Positions 27,038 to 35,090 of a stretch of 64,000 nucleotides of DNA are shown one piece after another; position 1 is the first letter of the stretch; every line of letters begins with the position of its first letter. Where the stretch lies: assembly GCF_001715295.1 (NCBI RefSeq), contig NZ_MDKB01000004.1, positions 404,788 through 468,787 on the forward strand, in the 5' to 3' direction. The notes under the pieces are model-generated. The model was not told where the DNA came from. It saw nothing but the letters and a program-made list of their open reading frames with translations, and did not search any database. A program made the translations under genes and the position numbers. The DNA comes from Streptomyces griseus (lineage in GTDB: Bacteria > Actinomycetota > Actinomycetes > Streptomycetales > Streptomycetaceae).

Positions 27038-27349
27038 TCAGCAGCGGTAGCCGTTCGGAACGTGGAGAAGAGCCACGAAGATCCAGACCATGACCGCAGC
27101 GCCGGCCGTGCCACCAAGGAGGGCAACCGCGAGGTTCCAACGCCCCACGTAGCCGACGAGCGCACCCCACCACACCGCCGAGATGATCGTGAGCAGAGCC
27201 CCGTAGAAGATCAGCGCAAGGCCGTTGGCCGCGCCGTTCACTCCGACGTCGCATGCCCGCCAGGCAGCCGAGAGGAGTACAGACCCGAGCACGCCGGTGG
27301 CCAGGCCGCCCACGGGGGCGGCCACACAGCCCCACTGCCCGCGCGTCAC
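27038..27349 (-). CDS. Small membrane protein, possible immunity partner of the toxin-44 protein
   Basis: 103 residues with three or four hydrophobic helices (VGGLATGVLGSVLLSAAW, LALIFYGALLTIISAVWWGA, AVALLGGTAGAAVMVWIFVA). The start ATG (27349) overlaps the stop of the upstream toxin gene by 4 bases (ATGA), so the two are translationally coupled. Position directly behind a polymorphic toxin is where an immunity gene is expected. A membrane immunity protein would fit a toxin acting at the envelope, but the assignment is inference from position only. Confidence 0.65.
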   Translation of the reverse strand: MTRGQWGCVAAPVGGLATGVLGSVLLSAAWRACDVGVNGAANGLALIFYGALLTIISAVWWGALVGYVGRWNLAVALLGGTAGAAVMVWIFVALLHVPNGYRC

Positions 27350-28509
27350 TTACGGGTCCTGACCTGCGGAACGTTCTCGCCGTTGCGCTGCGCTTGCTCC
27401 ATCTGGTCCATCGCGTCGTTGATTCCTTGCCGGAGCTGTTCCTCGGTCAGGTCGTCACCGTACTTCTCGTAGAGGTCGATCCCAACCCGCATCGTGATCT
27501 GATCGCCTTGGTCGTCGTCTCCCGTGAGCACCGTTTCTCCGAGGGAGGCGCCCTGGATCAGGGTCTCCGTGTCGAAGCCGGCGGCCCGGCCGACGTATCC
27601 GTAGTGAACGTTGGAGTAGATGTCGTAAAAGACTTCGCGGTTCGTTCCGGGCTGCTTGAAGTAGTAGTCGTCGATCGTCTGAAGGTCGTACCGCTGCTGG
27701 AGCTGGGGTTTATGGTCCCAGTCCTGGCCCGGGGCCACCTTCGCACCCCACATCACCATCGCCGCGTTGATGTCGGAACCGTAATTCCGCCCGAACTCAT
27801 ACCATTCCGGCTTATCAAGCAGGGCCTTTATGTTGCCGACGGTGTCCGACTTCGCGTTCCGCTTCATCTCCTCAAAGATCCACTTCTCCGCGTCGCTGAA
27901 CTTTTGCTCGCTGCGCTCCTGCCCCGTCGGGGGGATGACTGGTGTGGCGGTGGCGTTGAAGCCTCCGACCGTGCCGTCAAGCAGGTTTCCATCTACAACC
28001 ACCGCTTCGAGCGCTTGTTTGACAGCCTTGTCGAATTCGTCCACGGCGCGTACAGCTGCAGCGATGTGCGAGGTCCAGGAATCCTCCACACCCTTCAGGT
28101 CCGGGTCGTGGCGCAGGGCATGCTCCTGCGCCGGATCCTGGAGGCGTGTGAAGTCGAAGGCGGCGCGTCCTGCTGACGAGACCGCCATGCCGGCGGCCAC
28201 CGCGTCGTCCCGGGCTGATTCGACCTTCTTCTTCAAGTCCACGAAGTCGGAGTGTGCGTCTCTCAGGATCTTGGCGACCGACTTTGCCTCGGTTTGCGCG
28301 GACTTGTACTCGCGTCGGGTCGTCGCGAACTTCGTGTGTGCCGCTTCCACGCTGAGCCCATGCCAGTTCTGTCCCAACGTGATCTTCTGGACGGTCTCCC
28401 CGTAGCGCTTCTCGACCTTGGCGAGGTCGGCTGCCATGGTTTCCCATTTCTCGGCAGCCTTCGTCAGGACACTGAGATCGGTTGTCATGACTTCCTGATA
28501 CGTCAGCAC
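27346..28509 (-). CDS. WXG-like protein with C-terminal toxin-44 domain (putative type VII-secreted polymorphic toxin)
   Basis: 387 residues with no signal peptide. The first 170 residues are helical with a WxG-like turn (NWHG, 48-51) and the pattern of LXG/WXG type VII effectors: YQEVMTTDLSVLTKAAEKWE, DDAVAAGMAVSSAGRAAFDF. A Pro-rich linker precedes residues 205-320, which match the bacterial toxin 44 (Ntox44) family: AEKWIFEEMKRNAKSDTVGN, GKVxPGxDWDHK type motif at 256-267, REVFYDIYSNVHYGYVGRAA at 291-310. Ntox44 is predicted to be a nuclease-like or hydrolytic toxin. An acidic tail follows. The gene sits 11 bases after a WXG-type gene and overlaps a small membrane-protein gene. Confidence 0.8.
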   Translation of the reverse strand: MLTYQEVMTTDLSVLTKAAEKWETMAADLAKVEKRYGETVQKITLGQNWHGLSVEAAHTKFATTRREYKSAQTEAKSVAKILRDAHSDFVDLKKKVESARDDAVAAGMAVSSAGRAAFDFTRLQDPAQEHALRHDPDLKGVEDSWTSHIAAAVRAVDEFDKAVKQALEAVVVDGNLLDGTVGGFNATATPVIPPTGQERSEQKFSDAEKWIFEEMKRNAKSDTVGNIKALLDKPEWYEFGRNYGSDINAAMVMWGAKVAPGQDWDHKPQLQQRYDLQTIDDYYFKQPGTNREVFYDIYSNVHYGYVGRAAGFDTETLIQGASLGETVLTGDDDQGDQITMRVGIDLYEKYGDDLTEEQLRQGINDAMDQMEQAQRNGENVPQVRTRK

Positions 28510-28520
28510 GGACCGATCCC

Positions 28521-28901
28521 CTAAAGATCGTCAAGACTGGATCTGACACCTCGGAATTCGCTGCCCGTGCCTACGTCGTTCTGCAAGAACAGGCCCGAGG
28601 TATTGCGTAGAGAAGCCTTATCCGCGGCAAGTCGCCTCATCAGCACTCTCACCTGCTGGTCCCAGGTCCCCACGACCTTCTTCAGGCCGGAGGCAGTCTC
28701 CCAGCCGTCAAGCGTCCTGGCCGCGGTGTTGGTGCTCTCCTTCGCACCATCTGAGACCTTCTTGGTGTCCGGTTCCAACTCGGTCTCGATGTCGTTCGCC
28801 GCCGCATTTTTTTCCGCCGGTGACGAGCCGAACAGACCCCCGCCGCCCGGAGCTAACGGGCCGGCCGGTGTACCGTCCCTGCTGCTCTCATCCCACGCCA
28901 C
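28521..28901 (-). CDS. WXG100/ESX-like helical protein, partner of the toxin-44 protein
   Basis: Start GTG 28901 follows GAAGGGGG at good spacing. The 126-residue product is helical, lacks a signal peptide and has a glycine-rich N-terminus. A WETASG motif (about 67-72) sits between two predicted helices, like the WxG turn of ESX substrates. The end is variable (VRSSLDDL). It lies directly upstream of the toxin gene and is probably its secretion partner or chaperone. No type VII secretion machinery is in the window, so export would depend on a system elsewhere. Confidence 0.65.
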   Translation of the reverse strand: MAWDESSRDGTPAGPLAPGGGGLFGSSPAEKNAAANDIETELEPDTKKVSDGAKESTNTAARTLDGWETASGLKKVVGTWDQQVRVLMRRLAADKASLRNTSGLFLQNDVGTGSEFRGVRSSLDDL

Positions 28902-28971
28902 GATCAGCCCCCTTCCTGAACCCAGGTCAGATCATATGCAGAACGATCGGTGCCCCGGCCCCCTTTGCTCG

Positions 28972-29330
28972 TCAAGGTGCGTAAGTCGCCGATGAATTGC
29001 TGGCTTCCGCACCTTCGATCCACACGGCGCGCCATGCGCAGAGGAACTTCTTTCCCGTCAAAGCGTGATTGATCGCGTGATTGTCCCAGTACGCGAGATC
29101 GGTATCGGGTCGGCAGTGCTCGCAGGCTCGGATCGCTTCGGAGAGAAGGGCACGGGCCTGGTCCCGGTCGATGGCCCGGCGCCGGCTTGCTGCGGCGCGG
29201 CAGTGGCCGGCGTGCACCTCGATCGGAGGCCGGCCCTGGCCGATGCCCAGCTCGACTATCCAGTCCCGGCATCGGGGGGGCGAGGCCGGGAGGGTCGGGG
29301 TCGGTCACGTCCGCGAATGTGGCCACGAAC
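28972..29330 (-). pseudogene. DUF6233-like gene remnant with frameshift
   Basis: The minus strand from about 29268 reads RDWIVELGIGQGRPPIEVHA, then GHCRAAASRRRAIDRDQARA and CEHCRPDTDLAYWD. This is the C-terminal pattern of the Streptomyces DUF6233 family. Upstream, near a run of seven G (about 29274-29280), the likely continuation (FVATFADVTDPDPPGLAPP) lies in another frame. The N-terminal half of the family is not found. The function of the family is unknown. Confidence 0.5.
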
Positions 29331-29545
29331 GCACCTCCCAGAACGGAATGCGAGATCGAGGTCACCGAAAAGGACGGTCGAGCAGGCGGCAGGTTGACGC
29401 CGGGAGCCAGCGCACCGCAGTGTCCTCGCCGTTCGGGGGCCGAAGGGGTAGTCCCGGCCAAGGGAAGGGCTGGAAAGCGGCGCGTCACATGGAGTGCTTA
29501 TGGGGAGATACGGCCGGTTGCAGCTCTGAGCAAGCAGGGGGTTAC

Positions 29546-30523
29546 GTGAAGTGGAAAGACGCGTTCGGCCGCGCGATGGAGGAACTGAAGGCGATACGGG
29601 CCCTGCTGGCACCGGTCGGCCGTCTTGATGACCCGACGGTCGGGCTGACCGCCCTGCACGGCGAGCTGGCCCAGACCCGCCTGAAGATCCTGGAGACGCT
29701 CCAGGGAGGCATCACTGGACTGCGGGAGGAGAACCGCGAGGTACGCCGCCGCCAGGACCGGATGATCAGCGACCTCAACGAGACCCGCGGCGAGCTCCGG
29801 CAGCTGCTGGAGCTCGCCGACATCCTGCGTCCCCTCGCGGACCTCCAGAGGCCGGCCGAAGAGCCCAGCGACGCCTACCCGCCTCCTGCCGAGCCGGCGC
29901 CACCGGCACCGGAAACAGATCCCGGGACCGGCCCGACCGTGCCCACGGCGGTACAGCTGCCCACCTCACCCGACACCGACTCCCAGGGGGGAACCATGGA
30001 GGACAACGACCGCCAGGCGCAGCCCGAGCCCGAGCGTCGGGGCCAGGACGACGCGCTCAAGCAGAAGATCGAGGCCGCCTACCAGGGCAACAGCACCCCC
30101 ACCGCGCAGCCCTCTGCCGTCGCACCACCGGCCACCGCCGATGGGCAGGACCCGCGGGTTACCCACGGTGTTCTGCTGCTGAAGGCCGCCGGGGTGGCCT
30201 CCGTGGACCTGGTCGCTCACCGCGACACCTGGGAGTGGCTCACCGCCCTGGCCGTCGACCACGACCACTTCCGCACCCCGCCCTCGGTCGAGGACGTCAA
30301 GGAAGGCCGCGTCCAGACCGTCCTGTCCGGCCGCTCCCTCATCGGCCTGCTCATCAAACTGTGGGACACCCGCTCGGCCGCCACGCCGCTCGAAGCTGAT
30401 TGGGCACTGGCCACGACCGCCTACAACCGCATCGCGGCCGACCTTACCGCGGTCGACGGCGAAGGCCAGACCATCCGCATCGTCCTGGACGACGGACTCC
30501 CGCACGCTCCCGGCGACGATTGA
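29546..30523 (+). CDS. Coiled-coil hypothetical protein
   Basis: Start GTG 29546 follows AGCAGGGGG; the frame is open upstream but without coding character. The 325-residue product begins KWKDAFGRAMEELKAIRALL and has a long coiled coil at about 35-105 (LREENREVRRRQDRMISDLN). A Pro-rich linker (115-150) and an acidic/Gln-rich stretch follow. The C-terminal domain (200-315) reads THGVLLLKAAGVASVDLVAH, then SLIGLLIKLWDTRSAATPLE. It resembles hypothetical proteins found in Streptomyces plasmids and integrative elements. Function unknown. Confidence 0.7.
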   Translation: MKWKDAFGRAMEELKAIRALLAPVGRLDDPTVGLTALHGELAQTRLKILETLQGGITGLREENREVRRRQDRMISDLNETRGELRQLLELADILRPLADLQRPAEEPSDAYPPPAEPAPPAPETDPGTGPTVPTAVQLPTSPDTDSQGGTMEDNDRQAQPEPERRGQDDALKQKIEAAYQGNSTPTAQPSAVAPPATADGQDPRVTHGVLLLKAAGVASVDLVAHRDTWEWLTALAVDHDHFRTPPSVEDVKEGRVQTVLSGRSLIGLLIKLWDTRSAATPLEADWALATTAYNRIAADLTAVDGEGQTIRIVLDDGLPHAPGDD

Positions 30524-30599
30524 GATCACCGCCGCGCACCGGCTGGCGGCCGTCCGTACCGGTCTGGACGGCGACCAGCTGGACGTAGCACAGCAGGAG

Positions 30600-30627
30600 G
30601 CCCTCACCATCGGCAATCGGTGAGGGC
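30600..30627 (+). terminator. Probable terminator behind the coiled-coil gene
   Basis: A perfect 9-bp stem (GCCCTCACC / GGTGAGGGC) with a 10-base loop lies 76 bases past the stop codon. The T tract is weak (GTTTG), as is common in Streptomyces. Confidence 0.65.
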
Positions 30628-30798
30628 GTTTGGGCGTTCAGAGCGCGGTGGTGAAGCCCCAGCCGGGGTCCGGGTCCTGACGGTGTGGGTGGAACGATGC
30701 GGGAGGTGTCATGGCCGGAGCGTACGCTCGGCGAGCCACCGCAAACAGCCCCGGACTACGGTTCGGAAACCCCGTCGGGCGCGACTGAGCCGGACACC

Positions 30799-30980
30799 CT
30801 ACTTCTGCAGACCCTGCTGGATCGCCCAGAAGAGGAGCCCGACGACGCCGGCTCCAGTGGCGTAGGCGGCGCCACGCATCGCGGCGGAGAGCAGGGCGCG
30901 GCGTCGGCGGGCCAGCCAGTTGCGTACGGGCTGATTCTCCGAGGAGCCGTCTGGGGTTCGGGTCGGCGGTTAGTCTGCAT
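30799..30980 (-). pseudogene. Small membrane protein of integrative-element type, one-base deletion near its start
   Basis: The ATG at 30980 gives MQTNRRP. One base must be restored in CGACCCGAACCCC to continue as RTPDGSSENQPVRNWLARRR and RALLSAAMRGAAYATGAGVV, then a hydrophobic end GLLFWAIQQGLQK. About 60 residues with one C-terminal membrane helix. Proteins of this look accompany transfer genes in Streptomyces conjugative elements, but I cannot name it. A sequencing error is an alternative to a real frameshift. Confidence 0.5.
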
Positions 30981-31063
30981 GGTGGCGCTCCGTTCTTTTC
31001 GGGTGCTGATGGAGTCCGGCGGGGCTGGGCGGCGTAGGAACCTTCGGCCCCGCTGGTCTCTGG

Positions 31064-31530
31064 TCAGGGGCGGCCGGCCAGGGTATGGATGTGGTCGGCG
31101 ATCCGGGCGTCAGGGCGGCAGACGAGGCCGTCGGTGAACCGGTCGACCACGCGCTCGGCATCGGCCTCCAGGCGCCCAGTGGTGACGGCCCGGCAGGTCG
31201 GGTTGCGGACGAAGTACCCGGTCAGGGAATCCAGGGCCTTCAGGAACTCCTCCGGATCGGGGTTGGGGCCGGACCGGAACAGTGTCGTGGTTACCTGCTT
31301 CCTCCAGAACCGGGCCTCGCGCTCTTCACCGAGCCCGAGGTGGTCCAGATAGAGGCAGTACGCGGCACCGTTGTGTCCGGCTCCGGCGGCGAACCGCCAC
31401 CAGAATCTGGCGCTCTCGGGGTGCCTGGCGAGGTAGAGCGTGCACGCGAAGGCCTGCACGCCGTCGATGTCGACGCCGCCGGTCCAGCCGTCGAACTCGG
31501 TGATGCACGGCCAGCAGCTGCCCGCCGCGT
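31064..31530 (-). CDS. Hypothetical protein of integrative-element type, 5'-truncated
   Basis: The product from about HAAGSCWPCITEFDGW onward is well formed: VDIDGVQAFACTLYLARHPE, SARFWWRFAAGAGHNGAAYC, LYLDHLGLGEEREARFWRKQ, ending IADHIHTLAGRP. It resembles a Streptomyces family of unknown function found with mobile genes. At about 31530 the upstream part is replaced by a piece of an amidohydrolase gene. The start codon of the open frame (31558) lies in that foreign DNA, so the natural N-terminus is lost. Confidence 0.55.
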
Positions 31531-31620
31531 GGATGCAGGCATTCGACGGGGTGACCACCGCGCTCGAACTCGAATCGGGACTGCTGCCGATCTCGGAGTT
31601 CTACGACAACGTCAGCCGGC
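31530..31620 (+). pseudogene. Amidohydrolase (D-aminoacylase-like) gene, fragment 1 of 3
   Basis: Plus-strand coding WMQAFDGVTTALELESGLLP, then ISEFYDNVSRPTA. It matches the metal-binding region of dihydroorotase/D-aminoacylase-like amidohydrolases. It breaks at about 31618, where the next part of the gene is found inverted. Confidence 0.5.
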
Positions 31621-32397
31621 CGACCGCGGGTGGGCGAAGGCGCCCGTAGGCAGCGGCCATACATCGCCCTCGACCAGAGTGCCGTCCTTGTTCACCCACG
31701 GCATCGCGTCGGAGGCAATCGCGGCCCCGGGGTACAGCACGGAGAGGTCGAGCAGCTCGGCGTCCTCGGGCTTGTCGTCGGGGTGCAGGAAGTGCATGTT
31801 GACGACGGTGCCGGGCGCGTTCTTCTGCAGCTCGTCGATCTTCTCCTGGGTCATCGGCTCGCCGTTGAGCTCCATCACCGAGGCGTCCTCCGCCCCCCAG
31901 CGTGCGAGCCAGTCACCCCGGAAGACCTCCGCACCCACGGTGCTGGAGCACCCGCCGTAGGGGTACGACTCGACGGTGACCGGCACGCCGTTCCCCTGCG
32001 CTTCGGCGATGAGTTCCACACACGCTTTGACGTCCCGGCCGGCGTCGGCGTTGAGGTGGCAGATGTGCATGTGCGCGCCGGTCGCCGCAGCGAGGGAGAT
32101 GAGTTCGCCGAGCGCCTCGAAGCCGCTTTCCGGTTCCTGGACGGAGAGGTAGCGCACGTGCGTGAAGGTCGGCACCTTGTGCTTCGCGGCGAGCTTGGCG
32201 AGCGCGTGGTACTCCTTGCGCCCGTAGCCCGGCGCGTAGCCGCCGTTGATGCCGATGCCCAGGCCGCCCTCCAGCAGCCCTTTCTCGACGCGGTCGATGA
32301 TGCGCTCGACCTCACCGTCGTCGGCCAGGCTGTTCTGCCAGCCGTCGCGCGAGAACGCCTCCTGGAACCACACCAGATCGGCCTTGGGCTCCAGGCC
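31618..32397 (-). pseudogene. Amidohydrolase gene, fragment 2 of 3, inverted
   Basis: Reads on the minus strand from about 32397: LEPKADLVWFQEAFSRDGWQ, IIDRVEKGLLEGGLGIGING, TFTHVRYLSVQEPESGFEAL, HMHICHLNADAGRDVKACVE, VESYPYGGCSSTV, and finally ASDAMPWVNKDGTLVE and TGAFAHPRSAG. The metal-site histidines (THVRY, HICHLN) and the HPRSAG motif belong to the D-aminoacylase family. Turning this segment around would place HPRSAG directly before the FSRFLSRWARGG of fragment 3, so it is a simple inversion inside one gene. Confidence 0.75.
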
Positions 32398-32682
32398 TTC
32401 TCCCGCTTCCTCTCCCGCTGGGCGCGCGGTGGCCCCGGAGAGAAGCCCAAGGTGTCGCTGGTCGAGGCGATCCGCAGGACGAGCCTCATTCCGGCGCAGA
32501 TCCTGGAGGAGTCGGTGCCGCAGATGCGCAGCAAGGGCCGGCTCCAGGTCGGTGCGGACGCCGACATCGTGGTGTTCGACCTCGCCACCGTGCAGGACAA
32601 CGCGACGTTCACCGAGCCCGCGCAGCACTCCACCGGCTTCCGGCACGTCCTGGTGAAAGGCACCCCCATCACGGGAGACTTC
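32396..32682 (+). pseudogene. Amidohydrolase gene, fragment 3 of 3
   Basis: Plus-strand coding FSRFLSRWARGGPGEKPKVS, LVEAIRRTSLIPAQILEESV, GRLQVGADADIVVFDLATVQ and STGFRHVLVKGTP, the C-terminal end of D-aminoacylase-like amidohydrolases. The last residues run into an IS5 transposase fragment at about 32682. Confidence 0.75.
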
Positions 32683-33123
32683 GCGTTCCGGACAGCTCTC
32701 GCTGGCATCGTGTACGTGCTGCGGACTGGTGTCGCCTGGCGCAGGCTGCGGGACTGGACCGAGGCCCACGTCTGGCCCCGCCTGCACGCCGCCCTGCTGA
32801 CCGAATTGCGTCGTGAGGACCTTGTGGACCTGGACGACGGCGCCGTAGACGGGTCCCATATCCGGGCGCTCAAAGGAGGGAATCACGTCGGTCCCTCGCC
32901 CGTCGATCGCGGCCGCCCCGGCTCCAAGCACCATCTGATCGTCGACCGCCCCGCTACCCGCCACGACGTGGGACGAGCCCTCACGGGCAGCGAGCCGTAC
33001 CAGCGACCGGCCCATCACAAGGTCGGCACCAACCCCGACGAACTGGTTAAACAACAAGCTCAGGGCTTCCTCGAACTCGCCTGCGGCATCATCTGCCTCC
33101 GACGACTCCGGACGGCATTCTGA
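32683..33123 (+). pseudogene. Patchwork of IS transposase fragments
   Basis: Three pieces are fused in one frame. First, an IS5 fragment (VYVLRTGVAWRRLRDWTEAH, DDGAVDGSHIRALKGG, GPSPVDRGRPGSKHHLIVD). Second, at about 32955-33030, the tail of an NF041680-type transposase (HDVGRALTGSEPYQRPAHHK). Third, an IS5-type C-terminus (LELACGIICLRRLRTAF). Each junction marks a separate insertion or deletion event. Confidence 0.65.
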
Positions 33124-33188
33124 AACGAGCAGCAAGCCGCCGCTGCCCGTCGGCCGAGTGCGGGGCCTGCCGGTCGGGCGGGCCGGTC

Positions 33189-34553
33189 CTACACGGCGGG
33201 GTCGCCAGCGCGGGCGCTGTCGGCGTTCTCGGGTCGGCCGGTGCGGGTGTCGGGGGCCAGGTGGTGGGAGGGCATGGCGACGCGGGTGCCGTCGGCTTCC
33301 TCCTCGAAGGTCGTGACGCCCGCACCCTCGGGGTACTCGCCGGTGGTGTAGAACACGGTACCGAAGCCGAGGTTGGCCTGGTTACTGAGGGGCTTACCGT
33401 CGGCGCGGACCGGGAGGAGTTCGTGGTGCTCCGTCCACAGGCACCCCGAGCTGTGGGCCGGGATATTCAGGCCGCGGGTCTTGGTTTCCTCGCGCATGAT
33501 GGCGATGCCGGTGCGGCGCTCGTATCCGAGTTCCGTGCTGGTGGAGACCGAGTTGGTGACGCTCGTCTCGGCGCCCATTCCGAAGGGCAGGGCACTTACG
33601 GTGACTCCGACCGACGTCCCCACCTGCATTCCGGTCGTCTCGCTGAAGGACTCGCTGCTTTCCACGGTGACGCCGGTGGTGATCGACTGGGATTCCTGCT
33701 GCTCGGTGGAGCCGTTGCGGTTGTCGCGGTGGAGGACGAGTTCGTAGTGGCGCTTGCGCCGGATCGTGTAGAAGGGAGAGTTCTCCATCTTCCACTTCTC
33801 GTCGCGGTTCTTGTCGTCGATCAGGTAGTAGGGCACGGTGACGGTGCGGTCGATGATGGCCGTCTGTAGCGGCGGGCGGTCGTGGGAGGTCAGTACGGGG
33901 GCCTCCGGCCCGTCGTGCTTCTCCACCACGGCGGGCAGGTCCAGGATCCACGTGGTCGCCGTCGGGCCGGGGGTGGCGCTGTCGGTGGCCACGTGCGTGA
34001 AGTTCCCGCAGGGCAGGTACAGGTGCTCGTCGAGGTCGCCGTCGGGATACGACGGGGCCACGACGGACAACAGATTCACGTCGAGGAAGCTGTACAGCAG
34101 GGTGCCGCACTCGCCCTCGGTGACGTAGGTGTGGCCGTTGTACGGCTCCTCCTTCACACACGCCGTCCAGATATCCGGTCCGTGCAGATCGGGGTCGGTA
34201 TGGGCGATGATGTCGCCGAGCGCGACATACCCCGGCGGCGGGACCGGACGCCATGCTCCCTGGATCCCAGGGATTGCGCCCACGTAGTTGATCCACTCCC
34301 ACCTGTCCGGGGGCCGCAGCAGTTGTTTGTCGGGGCTGAGGTCCTTCAACATCAGCACCCCGGCCTTGCCGGCCATGTCCCGCGGGCCGAGCTTGTGGCC
34401 GCTGGGCAAGAAGTCCCTCAAGTCACTGCCCTGACTTCCCTCGGGAAAGGCGGTGTAGATTCCCACATCGCCGCCGATCCCCGCACCTCCCTCGGCCGCG
34501 ACGAACGACAATTCCAGGTCCCCGTACCGCTGTGCCATGCTCATCGGTTTCAC
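33189..34553 (-). CDS. Vps62/DUF946-like protein with possible aerolysin-type pore-forming region
   Basis: 454 residues, ATG 34553 (34544 and 34538 are alternatives), no signal peptide. Residues 10-160 follow the Vps62-related (DUF946) pattern: DVGIYTAFPEGSQGSDLRDF, LKDLSPDKQLLRPPDRWEWI, WRPVPPPGYVALGDIIAHTD, VKEEPYNGHTYVTEGECG. Residues 230-380 are beta-rich. A Ser/Thr-dense alternating stretch (287-345: SQSITTGVTVESSESFSETT, VGTSVGVTVSALPFG, SVTNSVSTSTEL) looks like the membrane-inserting hairpin of aerolysin/ETX-MTX2 toxins, followed by a typical strand RGLNIPAHSSGCLWTEHHEL. Vps62-like proteins are known in fungi, plants and bacteria with poorly known roles. The pore-forming reading is inference. 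Confidence 0.75.
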   Translation of the reverse strand: MKPMSMAQRYGDLELSFVAAEGGAGIGGDVGIYTAFPEGSQGSDLRDFLPSGHKLGPRDMAGKAGVLMLKDLSPDKQLLRPPDRWEWINYVGAIPGIQGAWRPVPPPGYVALGDIIAHTDPDLHGPDIWTACVKEEPYNGHTYVTEGECGTLLYSFLDVNLLSVVAPSYPDGDLDEHLYLPCGNFTHVATDSATPGPTATTWILDLPAVVEKHDGPEAPVLTSHDRPPLQTAIIDRTVTVPYYLIDDKNRDEKWKMENSPFYTIRRKRHYELVLHRDNRNGSTEQQESQSITTGVTVESSESFSETTGMQVGTSVGVTVSALPFGMGAETSVTNSVSTSTELGYERRTGIAIMREETKTRGLNIPAHSSGCLWTEHHELLPVRADGKPLSNQANLGFGTVFYTTGEYPEGAGVTTFEEEADGTRVAMPSHHLAPDTRTGRPENADSARAGDPAV

Positions 34554-34903
34554 TCCGATCCTCGAAGAGAGCCGTTCGGCGAACGCCTACAGGATCCCGG
34601 TAATGGATTCCGTATTCGACTCGAACCGAGGCAGTGCACCCTTACGCGGGAACGTAATCGGGGCTGACGGGGTGAAGCGGGCGTCGACGAGCGGCGGCCG
34701 GCCGACTGCATTGCACGGCGGGGCGGCCGGTGGTGTCGACGTCGCCGGCACGCCGGACGGCATGGACAACGGCACCGGAGATCCCCCGCGAGCCCGACGT
34801 GGTCATCGTGCTGGGGGGAACTGGCTTCCCCACGCCCGCCGAGATCCAGCCTCGGGGAACAGCCGACCGGCGGATCGCGGCAGCGCCGATTGAGACCCGG
34901 GCT
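34554..34903. other. Intergenic stretch without a recognised gene
   Basis: About 350 bases upstream of the Vps62-like gene (its promoter side, minus strand). A short plus-strand run (EIPREPDVVIVLGGTGFPTP) looks faintly coding but has no start, family or ribosome site. Confidence 0.3.
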
Positions 34904-34927
34904 TCTCGTAAACGACCGTTTGCGAGA
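34904..34927. repeat. Imperfect inverted repeat
   Basis: TCTCGTAAACG / CGTTTGCGAGA, 10 of 11 pairs with a 2-base centre, overlaps the following terminator hairpin by two bases. It could be an operator or part of an alternative stem. Confidence 0.45.
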
Positions 34928-34952
34928 GGAGCCGCCGCGCGTGCGGCTCCTC
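34926..34952 (+). terminator. Intrinsic terminator hairpin upstream of the YidB/flagellin operon
   Basis: A perfect 10-bp stem GAGGAGCCGC / GCGGCTCCTC with a 7-base loop, followed by TTGCTTT. It would isolate the operon at 35091 from upstream plus-strand transcription. Confidence 0.8.
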
Positions 34953-35019
34953 TTGCTTTACGTGAAGCCAGGCCGGGCGGTCTCACCGGCTGCGGGTGGC
35001 CGGTCCGTTGCGGCTTGTT

Positions 35020-35051
35020 TACTGAATGTATCGCTGCGATCGCATTCAGTA
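35020..35051 (+). promoter_or_regulatory. Operator-like inverted repeat before the YidB/flagellin operon
   Basis: TACTGAATG (35020-35028) and CATTCAGTA (35043-35051) form perfect 9-bp arms 14 bases apart, ending 39 bases before the YidB-like start. Size and position fit a dimeric repressor or activator site. No matching regulator is identified. Confidence 0.6.
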
Positions 35052-35090
35052 GCATCGGGGCGTCGGCAAGATCACTATTGAGGGAGTTCG

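Noticed and set aside
31064..33135. A single large minus-strand gene of 507 codons at 31612-33135
   Set aside because: The frame joins an inverted amidohydrolase piece to antisense of its own C-terminus and of IS fragments.
34650..34890. Possible gene with DVVIVLGGTGFPTPAE
   Set aside because: Short, without start, ribosome site or conserved continuation; likely chance.
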